From: Haliclona indistincta
Lineage: Eukaryota > Porifera > Demospongiae > Haplosclerida > Chalinidae
Length of the DNA: 64,000 nucleotides
Reading direction: 5' to 3'
Assembly: GCA_964017065.1 (NCBI GenBank)
Contig: OZ024788.1
Location: 9,898,047-9,962,046 of the forward strand
The translations under genes were made by a program, and so were the position numbers. The number at the start of each line of letters is the position of its first letter. The stretch's first letter is position 1. Below the pieces are notes generated by a model, which was given only the letters and a program-made list of their open reading frames with translations, did no database searches and had not been told where the DNA came from. Of the stretch, positions 21,611-32,100 are shown piece after piece.

Positions 21611-21934
21611 TACTCATGTGTTAAAATTAGTTTTCGCACATATCTCTTTTGTTATACATTTCTACTGCATTTTAACTATCTCTGAGGGAATCTGAAGTGT
21701 AAGCGCTTGTAGGAAGTCCATGAAAGTCGCCGGGATTGCTTGCTTGACGACGAAAATCAAGATGGCGACTCTCAGGGAGCAAGTTGCAGATCTTCGCTGT
21801 TTTAGCGTTTATCGAAATTCCAGACATCTAGGATTGATCAGGCGATTGTTCTGAGCATGGAAATACCTTTGGCGAAGCTGGCAGACGTTTCTAAAGAGGT
21901 AAAACAAAATCGCCGCCCACGCGAATTGTTCATC

Positions 21935-23697
21935 TTCTTTCTTCTTCTTCTTCTTCTTCTTCTTCTTCTTCTTCTTCTTCTTCTTCTTCTTCTTCTTCTT
22001 CTTCTTCTTCTTCTTCTTCTTCTTCTTCTTCTTCTTCTTCTTCTTCTTCTTCTTCTTCTTCTTCTTCTTCTTCTTCTTCTTCTTCTTCTTCTTCTTCTTC
22101 TTCTTCTTCTTCTTCTTCTTCTTCTTTTCTTCTTCTTCTTCTTCTCTTCTTCTTCTTCTTCTTCTTCTTCTTCTTCTTCTTCTTCTTCTTCTTCTTCTTC
22201 TTCTTCTTCTTTCTTCTTCTTCTTCTCTTCTTCTTCTTCTTCTTCTTCTTCTTCTTCTTCTTCTTCTTCTTCTTCTTCTTCTTCTTCTTCTTCTTCTTCT
22301 TCTTCTTCTTCTTCTTCTTCTTTCTTCTTCTTCTTCTTCTTCTTCTTCTTCTTCTTCTTCTTCTTCTTCTTCTTCTTCTTCTTCTTCTTCTTCTTCTTCT
22401 TCTTCTTCTTCTTCTTCTTCTTCTTCTTCTTCTTCTTCTTCTTCTTCTTCTTCTTCTTTCTTCTTCTTCTTCTTCTTCTTCTTCTTCTTCTTCTTCTTCT
22501 TCTTCTTCTTCTTCTTCTTCTTCTTCTTCTTCTTCTTCTTCTTCTTCTTCTTCTTCTTCTTCTTTTCTTCTTCTTCTTCTTCTTCTTCTTCTTCTTTTCT
22601 TCTTCTTCTTCTTCTTCTTCTTCTTCTTCTTCTTCTTCTTCTTCTTCTTCTTCTTCTTCTTCTTCTTCTTTTCTTCTTCTTCTTCTTCTTCTTCTTCTTC
22701 TTCTTCTTCTTCTTCTTCTTCTTCTTTCTTCTTCTTCTTCTTCTTCTTCTTCTTCTTCTTCTTCTTCTTCTTCTTCTTTCTTCTTCTTCTTCTTTCTTCC
22801 TTCTTCTTCTTCTTCTTCTTCTTCTTCTTCTTCTTCTTCTTCTTCTTCTTCTCTTCTTCTTCTTCTTCTTCTTCTTCTTCTTTCTTCTTCTTCTTCTTCT
22901 CTTCTTCTTCTTCTTCTTCTTTTCTTCTTCTTCTTCTTCTTCTTCTTCTTCTTCTTCTTCTTCTTCTTTTCTTCTTCTTCTTCTTCTTTTCTTCTTCTTC
23001 TTCTTCTTCTTCTTCTTCTTCTTCTTCTTCTTCTTCTTCTTCTTCTTCTTCTTCTTCTTCTTCTTCTTCTTTTCTTCTTCTTCTTCTTCTTTCTTCTTCT
23101 TCTTCTTCTTCTTCTTCTTCTTCTTCTTCTTCTTCTTCTTCTTCTTCTTCTTCTTCTTCTTCTTCTTCTTCTTCTTCTTCTTCTTCTTCTTCTTCTTCTT
23201 CTTCTTCTTCTTCTTCTTCTTCTTCTTCTTCTTCTTCTTCTTCTTCTTCTTCTTCTTCTTCTTCTTCTTCTTCTTCTTCTTCTTCTTCTTCTTCTTCTTC
23301 TTCTTCTTCTTCTTCTTCTTCTTCTTCTTCTTCTTCTTCTTCTTCTTTCTTCTTCTTCTTCTTCTTCTTCTTCTTCTTCTTCTTCTTCTTCTTCTTCTTC
23401 TTCTTCTTCTTCTTCTTCTTCTTCTTCTTCTTCTTCTTCTTCTTCTTCTTCTTCTTCTTCTTCTTCTTCTTCTTCTTCTTCTTCTTCTTCTTCTTCTTCT
23501 TCTTCTTCTTCTTCTTCTTCTTCTTCTTCTTCTTCTTCTTCTTCTTCTTCTTCTTCTTCTTCTTCTTCTTCTTCTTCTTCTTCTTCTTCTTCTTCTTCTT
23601 CTTCTTCTTCTTCTTCTTCTTCTTCTTCTTCTTCTTCTTCTTCTTTCTTCTTCTTCTTCTTCTTCTTCTTCTTCTTCTTCTTTTTCTTCTTCTTCTA
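21935..23697 (+). repeat. Giant (CTT)n / (GAA)n microsatellite, about 1.76 kb
   Basis: Nearly pure CTT triplets with roughly two dozen single-base interruptions that shift phase. This creates artefactual poly-Leu/Phe/Ser frames on one strand and poly-Lys/Arg/Glu on the other. It is a long polypurine-polypyrimidine tract, of the kind known to form intramolecular triplexes. The homologous tract in copy A is about 100 bases. Confidence 0.95.
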
Positions 23698-24572
23698 AGC
23701 CTAGCGCTGTCCTGAGTGAACGAATCACTATCAAACCTGCACCATCGCACGTGTATATATCTGGGGTAGTGCACTTAGTGCTTAGATAGGCATCAAACAC
23801 TACCAGAAGCGAGTTATCCTTGAAAAACATGGTTTTTGGACCGTTTTGGGCTGCGACTCCATTAATTAACCCTCTTGTCGCTGCTGATCATTGACTCCGC
23901 CCACATCAGTTTTGAAAGTGAGCTCGGTTCTCGCTTTCTCTCTGCTCATGGGCGCTTCAGCGCGCAAGCTAGAGCCTAGAGGTATGAACAAGCAGTATAC
24001 CATACCCTGGGTAACACTGATCTGTCTATATGCTGTCATCATGACCCACGGCAGGCGCGAACCGGACGACGGTGATGCTACCCGATCTACTGAGCTAGGC
24101 TAGGTTTCTTACACTAGCTACGTGGCGTGAGCAGTACCTATAGGACCCCTGTGCTGTTGACAACTGGACGTTGGTCACTGTAAATGGCTAGAAGCCTCTG
24201 TGATAGTGATATCGCCATCAACAAGGCTCTACTAGGCGTGTCTACTCGAATCCTCTATCCCGGCGGACTCAGAGTCTTCCAGCCATGATCACCATAGTGT
24301 TCCACTGAGTTGTCAGCGTTAGTCTCTTCTTCATCCATTACAGTGCTAGGAAATATCACGTTGTCAACTCAACCTCTCTAACTAATTTAAACCTTTTCGT
24401 GATTGCCGATAATAACATTCCATGTTTCTTGACTCTCTGACTATAGAGGCTATGCACCTTCTCATCTACTAGCTAGTAACTGCTGCTCACAGAGTTGTAA
24501 AAATGAAATAACAGCTAGCATAGAATGCAGCTGATAATTTAAAACTGATAGTGATCAAAAAAGTAACAGGAA

Positions 24573-24800
24573 CAAGTAAAGTAAAAAAGTTTTAATAAAA
24601 AAAACTAAAAAGTGTAGGGATGACTCTTGCAAAAGTAAAGGAACAAGATGGGATAATGCTTGCAAAAGTAAAGGAACAAGATGGGATGATGCTTGCAAAA
24701 GTAAAGGAACAAGATGGGATGATGCTTGCAAAAGTAAAGGAACAAGATGGAATAATGCTTGCAAATGTAAAAGTCCCAAGTATCCCTACATCAGCGGCTT
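24573..24800 (+). repeat. Foldback arm with 33-bp minisatellite (copy B, inner)
   Basis: Same unit as in copy A, about four repeats. The reverse-complement arm is at 25040-25262. Confidence 0.8.
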
Positions 24801-24802
24801 GA

Positions 24803-25021
24803 AGGAGGACGCAGTCCGATTAAGTAATTGACGGTTGTAAATAAATATAGAGGTATCTGTTTAGGAGGACGCAGTCCGATGAAGTAGTTGACAGTTGTAA
24901 ATAACTAGAGGTATCTGTGTTTGGAGGACGCAGTCCGATGAAGTAGTTGACTGTTGTAAATAAGCTGCAGGTAGCTGTATTTGGAGGACGCAGTCCGATG
25001 AAGTAATTGACGGTTGTAAAA
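24803..25021 (-). repeat. 60-bp direct repeats (copy B)
   Basis: Four units containing GGAGGACGCAGTCCGATGAA, complementary to the units of copy A. Confidence 0.85.
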
Positions 25022-25039
25022 GGTGTAGGAAAAGGATTC

Positions 25040-25262
25040 CGCATCAATTTTGTCAGTTGCACGTCATCGCAGCAAGCCGCTGATGTAGGGATACTTGGGA
25101 CTTTTACATTTGCAAGCATTATTCCATCTTGTTCCTTTACTTTTGCAAGCATCATCCCATCTTGTTCCTTTACTTTTGCAAGCATTATCCCATCTTGTTC
25201 CTTTACTTTTGCAAGAGTCATCCCTACACTTTTTAGTTTTTTTTATTAAAACTTTTTTACTT
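25040..25262 (-). repeat. Foldback arm with 33-bp minisatellite (copy B, outer)
   Basis: Reverse complement of 24573-24800, with one unit fewer. Its outer end abuts NLR coding sequence. Confidence 0.8.
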
Positions 25263-27603
25263 TTAACTTTTTATACTGAGTTTGGTCACAATTTTTGTAT
25301 GCACCATTTCAGCTACGAAATCTTGTAAAGCACTCCAACTAACAACATCTGTTAATGTTAGTTCACTGATTAAAGGAAATCTTTTGAGGTATGACGCTAT
25401 ATACTTCAATCCTGTAATAGATGGCTTACACAACTGCAACACCAATTTTTCTGAAAAAGCACCAGCTGATGTTGGCACTTCTCCATCGAAAGGGTTCTTT
25501 GAGAGTTCATTTAGCAGTAGTCTTAAACAATGGTCTTCAATGGGATTGTTCATCCTAAGACATAAAATAGGTGTATTATTAGTGTTAGACTCTTGTTCAC
25601 ATGAAAACAGGAAAGAAACAATGAAATATCCAACTGCAAGAAGATCAACTGGAGTCAGTTCCAAGTCATAGACAGGATTAGGGTGAAAGTTATAATAGGA
25701 CATAAACCTAGTTGGATCAACTAGCTGGGTTAGAGATGGCTGCTTTACTTCGAAAAAGCAGTGAAGTATAGGTAAAAACTCTTTAAGTCTAGACTTACTA
25801 CCATGATATGAAGATATAAATTGTTGTATTTCTGGATTGTCTAATTTTGTGAAGCCACAATAATACTGAAGCACAGCTTGAAAACGAAGACTTCCAAACA
25901 TTCTCTTAAATACTCTGATCTGTTTACTAGAGTCCATCTGTGAAATACGGTAAGCAGCAAGAAGCTCTTGAACAGAGAGATGAAGAAAGTTGTATGAAAG
26001 TGATTTACTACAAAGTGCGAGCCCTTCAGTTGCTTGAAGGAGCCCTAAAGATGGAAGATTGATGTCAGATGTTAGCAAGTCTTCTAAATAAAAAATGATT
26101 TTTTCTTGTATGACACCATTATATGCTAATAAGCAAAGGTTATTTAGTTTAGACTTAAGATCATCAGGAAGATCATTCAATGAGGACATCACTGGTAAAG
26201 TTGTGTCAGGTTCATGAGTTTCTTGCTCTCGGACTATATGCAGCAGAGTACAAGAGAACAGAATAGTTCATGGTGTGTGGTAGGTAAGGCTCCTTTCATT
26301 GTCAGGAATATGTGCACCAGTATTGCTGAATGAAGAGGTATATAGCAGTAACCTTCTATAACTGGGTGCTCTTCAAGATGCTGAACAACTAGCTGGATTT
26401 GAGTTCTGTTGCCATCCAAAGCTTTCTCAATGAATTCATGGATCTGTTTGTGAGTAAAGCCAAGTATTTCCACTCGTCGATCAGCTATGTGGAGAAGGTT
26501 TCCTGTGGCAACTGGTCGAGAGGTGATTAGTACAGTACTTTGATGAAGAGAGAGCTTGTGTGGCTGTTGAAGTATAGTGGAGACAAGCGAGCTTTTCATC
26601 TTAATTTGTGGAAATTCATCCCATCCATCAAAAATGAACAAAACATTCATTCCATCATTAGCTTGTAGTCGAGAAGCGGTGCTTTGAGACATTTCTGTAT
26701 TACGAGCTGGCATAATGTCAGCTAAGGTCCTAGCATTCTGGATCGTTTCGTCGCGCAAGTAAGCAAGTATTACCACATCAAATCGTGCTAACCAGGAAGC
26801 ACCTTGTGCCCATTGGTGGCAGATGTGGAGAGCAAGTGAGCTCTTTCCTCCTCCAGGGGCTCCTTCAATAAGACATACTCTACCTGGTGGTGGTGGTTGT
26901 AGCACATCTAGTGGTTGAGGTGATTGAGGTGTGAGAGGAAAGAGGTCAACTAAGTCAATAGATTCCTTATGACAAAGAATTGTTTCAATCTTTCCTTACT
27001 GTGCTAGTCTGATCATTTCCTCCTCTGGTCCTCCACGTCGTATCTGTTCATCTTTAATCATAGCTATTCGTATGAACTCACATCGTGGGAGGTGGGCCCA
27101 ATGTTGGGAGGTATGGCTTTGTGATATAGACGTGTACAGTTCCTTGAGGTAGGATGCATAAGAGGTGAGTGGATTATGAGGAGATTGTTTGGGTGAGCAA
27201 TCTGAGAAATTGAGACATAGTATATCGATCATACACTCATGAAACTAGCTAACTCACCTCCTTCATCTGATGAGCTGCTATCAGACTCTGTCAGCAGTTT
27301 ATGAACTTGCTCTACAAGATCAGACATTTCACATTCATTGAACGCTCGACACAATCTCTTGTACGTGGCCTTTGTTCCTCGTTTTTCCTTCCACAGTCTC
27401 AGCATTTCTGTCTTTTGCAAGCGTACAGAATGTGGCGCCGATCCTAGAATTTCCTGGTCGTCTGCTTTTGTTAGACCAAGGAATGGTGATATCTCTCTCC
27501 ATTCTGTAATCCAACGAGATATTTTAGCCAAATGCTTCTCTGAACATGGCTTGTTTATGTCAACCGCTGGCGCTGCGTCATCAGAGCCAAGAAGACCTGC
27601 CAT
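25263..27603 (-). pseudogene. DEATH-NACHT half of the split NLR gene
   Basis: Exon 1 (27603-27258, ATG giving MAGLLGSDDAAP) encodes the DEATH domain. After a 56-nt intron, exon 2 starts at 27201. Three lesions are visible: CAA to TAA at 26998-26996, before the NACHT domain; a 2-base insertion near 26235; and the 3.7-kb insertion after VTKLSI. Walker A GAPGGGKSS, LFIFDGWDEF and ITSRP remain readable in the fragments. Only a DEATH domain plus linker would be made from the first frame. It belongs to the GC-box promoter class and is divergent from the espin-like gene. Confidence 0.85.
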
Positions 27604-27828
27604 AGCTGCAAAAATTGTCAACAAGTACCTAGGGCGGGGCTCGTGTGACACGCCCTTTAGTGTATTCCCGCTCGAGCCACGCCCTGCTTGGATCTCAGTT
27701 GTTGACTCTGAATTTCAGATAGCTGCTCAACTTGTGTCGTGTGTGACTAGTGACTCCTCTAGTGCAGTAGCATCACTCGTGGTACACAGCTGACTACAGC
27801 AGCGCTGCATTATAGCAAGCTAGCAGCC
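27604..27828. promoter_or_regulatory. Divergent promoter, NLR pseudogene / espin-like gene
   Basis: The 225 bases between two divergent ATGs hold GGGCGGGGC (27632-27640), ACACGCCCT (27648-27656) and GCCACGCCC (27676-27684), which fit Sp1/KLF-type sites. No TATA box is evident. The same elements lie at 53410-53660 and 61094-61319. Confidence 0.6.
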
Positions 27829-28795
27829 ATGGCTTCTCGCAGGATATCCAAGGACGAGTCGGCGGAGGTAGCCGGGGTTGGTGCACCACTCCCTCCTGTG
27901 CACGCGGCGATCATCAACAAGGATGTGAGCAAGCTAGCTGAGCTTATCCAGACGGGATCGGCTCAGGTCCATCCCGAGTCCCAGGATACGCCACTACACA
28001 CAGCTGCTCGTGTGGGCTCTATCGAATGTCTTCGCTGGTTACTGGAGAACAGAATCAAGTCTCCGCTAGATCGCTCTCGTAGTGGCAGCACTCCCGCGCA
28101 CTATGCAGCCGTGTACGGTAGACTGGAAGCACTGAAGGTAACCTTGAATAGATAAACGTATTAGTGCCTAATTTATGGACAAAACAACTGGAAAGATGCA
28201 ATGTAGTCCATTCTCACATGTACAGTTCTGTATTGTTACATGATCCTCTACACAAGATCTATGATTTTTATGAGCAAAATAGCTAAATTATAACATTGAA
28301 TGTGTAGTATACTGACTGAGCAGTCGAACATCTTTGGGGAAATTTCACATGTCATCTTTTAGCTAAGCCTGGGGATAGTGTTGCTAGCCACTCTTGGGAA
28401 TACTATTGGAATTCACAATATCTGTAGTGACGTACTGCACCTCTCCTCTCTTGTGTAGTTGGTAGTGTCACATGATCGACAGAGAAGCCAAGAGATTGCT
28501 GAACAGACAGATGACAATGGACTCTCCATTCTCAGCTTAGCTACCTTGCAAGGTCTCCTCTACACACTCACTATAGCACACTCTTGTGTCAGCAATGAAT
28601 ACACTATACAGGTAACCTGAAGATGGTTCAGTGGATTGTAGAGAACTTTGGTAATATTGGTCATATTGCTGACGGCAAGGGGAACCTGCCGATACACTTT
28701 GCAGCAGCTGGAGGTAGACTCCCCACTCTCTTCCTCTCCTCCCCTCTCTCTCTCTCCCTCCCTCCCTCCCTCTCTCATCCCTCCCTTCCCCTCTC

Positions 28796-28876
<81 letters not shown>

Positions 28877-29022
28877 CAAATAGTAACACAAAAATACAAG
28901 TAGAGACAGGGTGACAGACAGGGTGACCAGCACGAATACAATACCATGTTTACAATTACATATCAAAAATAGTTGCATGTGCTTGTCAGAGTTCATGACA
29001 TTGTCAAGGGTTCACGATATTA

Positions 29023-29103
<81 letters not shown>

Positions 29104-32100
29104 TCTCTCCCTGCCTCCCTCCCTCCCTCAATCACTCACTCACTCACTCACTCACTCACTCGCTTGCTTACTCACTCATTCATTCATCCATTCAATCATT
29201 TATTCATCTCTCTTCAGGTTCGATAAGCATTATCAAGTACTTTGTCCAGCAGTATGGTAAAGAGTACGCTGAGAAAAGAGACAAATCTCAAACTGCCCCA
29301 GTCTACTATGCTGCTCAAGATGGTCAGTTTTTTTCAACCCTCTCTGTCACTGTAAATTTTGAGCAAATTTTGTGTTGTAGGCAAGATCGATGTATTGAAA
29401 TATCTGGTGGATGGGGTGGGCGTGGACCCTGTAGCTAAGGACTTGTCAGGAATGAGTACTATACATGCTGCCTCTATGGGTCACCAGCTAGAGGTGGTTA
29501 AGGTAGGACACACCCACCCACTCACCCACCAAGTTCACCAACTCTCTCTCTCTCTTTCTCACTCACTCACTCACTCACTCACTCACTCACTCACTCACTC
29601 ACTCACTCACTCACCCACTCTCTCTCTCTCTCTCTGCAGTGGTTGGTGAACAAGGTTGGTCCTAAGAGCATTATTGACAAAACCAAAGATGGCGCAACTC
29701 CTCTACACATTGCAGCTGGTAAGAAATCCAAATAACTAAAATTCACTAGCTCCTTTCATGTTTGTCTAGCTCATGGGTGTTCTGAGATGTTGCAGTTCTT
29801 TCTCGATAAATTGGAAGATAGGGATGATATCAATGTGTTGGATCACATCCACGCTACACCTGCACACGATGCTGCTGAGTTTGGTCAGCAAGAGACACTC
29901 CTCATGTTACTGAAACATGGAGCTAACATCAGCATCAAGGATACTGTGAGTGTGTATAGAGTACTGTACATAACTAAGCATGAATGAGCTAAAAAGTATT
30001 GGACTGACTAGTAGCATTATTTTTTTGCCTGTTCAATACTGGTCCAATACGTGCAAAATACACAGCTTCCAAAATAGTATATTCTGACTCGACAGTAAAA
30101 AAACTACCTTTTTGCGTTGACTGCTCGTCAAATGTCTATGTTAAGCTTACGTATTTGTTTGAAGCTCGAGGGATGAGTACTGCTTCTCTGGGGTCAGGAA
30201 AAAGGCATTTTTAGCTGAGCATATTCAAACTGCACAGAAATTAGCTCTGTACTTACAAATTCTACAATCAGGGATCTTTGTTTGAATGTGATTTTTAGAG
30301 ATTGCATTACTATTGGTTTAATTCTATAGGAGGATAAGACACCATTTGATCTTGCTGTGGAGAAACAGTTCACTGAGATAGCTCGCATGATTGGAGACTA
30401 TCGTGAGAGAGGAGTGAAGGGTCTGGAGAAGTACGAGCAGCCCAAGAAGACAAGCAGTGTTGAACTGTCAGCTAAACCAAGTGGTGAACTGACTTCTTCA
30501 CCGTCGCAAACAAGCTCGAAGAAACGGCATGAAAGAAATCCAGCCGATCCAGTTCGAACATCACGTGAAGAAGCTGAAGATATATCAAGCGTCATCATGG
30601 AGGCGTCAGGGCTGATCGAGCGACGACGTGACAAAGAATTGACTAGAAAAAAGTCAATGGAACAGCTGTACAAGGCCGTCAGTGATGAGTCAGACTCAGC
30701 TGATGATCTGGAGAAACAATTACTCTCAAGATCTGACAGAAATGGCAGGTATGCTAATAACATGCACTGTACTATGAAGTTGAGTTTGGAGTACTGACCT
30801 GTTTTTATGTATGTGTATGTGTGATGGTGTGATACTGCTGTTTTGCTGCAGTCGGCGTAGTCGCTCTAAGTCACGGCGGAACAAAGAAGATGAGCAGAAT
30901 TTGTTAGACCATGAGTTAGGTCCAGAGGTTAGTCAAAGATATACACTATTGATAAATCAGCTGCATAACCTTTTTACAATGCTAATTCTCTCTGAAAATT
31001 TCTTTTGCCTGTGTTTGGATCAATAAATTTTGTCTTTTGCCTGTGTTTGGATCAATTTTTTTTTGTCCTATTCATAAAAAATAAGAGCTACTGCATCAGT
31101 ACTGATGTGGAGTGTTCTGAATGATGCTTGTGTGTAGTGTGTGTGTTGTGTGATGGTGTTCTGTGTGTTGTGTGCTGGTGTTCTGTGTGTTGTGTGATGG
31201 TGTTCTGGTGTGTTGTGTGAGGGTGTTCTGGTGTGTTGTGTGATGGTGCTCTGGTGTGTTGTGTGATGGTGCTCTATGTGTTGTGTGATGGTGCTCTATG
31301 TGTTGTGTAAGGGTGTTCTGGTGTGTTGTGTGATGGTGCTCTATGTGTTGTGTGAGGGTGTACTGGTGTGTTGTGTGATGGTGCTCTATGTGTTGTGTGA
31401 TGGTGCTCTGGTGTGTTGTGTGATGGTGCTCTATGTGTTTGTTGTAGGGTCATATCTACACTAGAGTCAAGAAGCGCTCCAAGGACAAGAAGCTCTCTCG
31501 TGATAACGATGAACAACTCTCAGAGGCATCGTCACATGTTTGTCATGCCGTCAGCACGTGAGTCAATCAAACACACAACACAATAAATAGAACACACTAT
31601 TACTACACAGCTGTAATTATTTTAAGATGACTTGATGTGTAGGAGTAGTTTCACGTATTGTGGTGGGGTAAGGGTTAAACTGTGCTAGCTACTTTATGTT
31701 GCATGTGAGAATTTGCTCCACTGCACATGTCTTATCATGGCTGTTCTTTTGTTCAAGAAAGCTACGAGCGAGATAGAACATACTGTGCTTTGAGAGGTTT
31801 TGTGCTAAATCAGTGCTTGATTGGTGTCAAATTATAGACTTCAATGCTATTGAAATAGATTCTTATAACACATAGGGTTCTATGAGGGCATGCTAACACT
31901 GTGCAGTGTGAGAGGGTATTATACTATTAATCTGGACGCTGTATGTTGTGGTATATATTGTACTTGCACGAGGGTCGGAGGTGTGTGTATTGATGGGAAT
32001 CATGCGACTGCATTCTTGATACGGGTTCATATGTCACTAGACTCCTCTGAGGATACCCATATGATAAACATTGACAACAAGTACAGCCGGCACATGGCAC

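Larger units (their letters stand above)
21535..25262 (-). mobile_element. Foldback/GAA element, copy B, inside an NLR gene
   Basis: Inverted relative to copy A (11604-13812), with the same components in reverse order: a palindromic end (two ATTGCCGATAGGCAAT palindromes, about 21537-21580), a body with YY1-like sites, a long (CTT)n tract, a second body (23698-24572), and a foldback module with 33-bp and 60-bp repeats. It interrupts the LRR region of the NLR pseudogene. Boundaries are set from NLR homology on each side and are good to about ten bases. TTTA on both sides might be a target duplication but lies in AT-rich sequence. Confidence 0.8.

Noticed and set aside
21809..23830. Frames of 613-673 codons rich in Lys/Arg/Glu or Leu/Phe/Ser
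   Set aside because: They are translations of the CTT/GAA microsatellite in different phases; no other coding signal.
24803..25225. CRISPR-like array of 60-bp units
   Set aside because: Units are contiguous with no unique spacers, in a eukaryotic mobile element.
27338..27793. Plus-strand 151-codon frame antisense to the NLR DEATH exon
   Set aside because: Antisense shadow of the DEATH domain running through the divergent promoter; similar shadows occur opposite every NLR.
28537..29260. Arg/Glu and Leu/Ser repeat frames over the CT tracts
   Set aside because: They lie in introns of the espin-like gene and are simple-repeat artefacts.
31274..31516. His/Pro/Thr repeat protein on the minus strand
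   Set aside because: Translation of the intron 9 minisatellite and antisense of exon 10.
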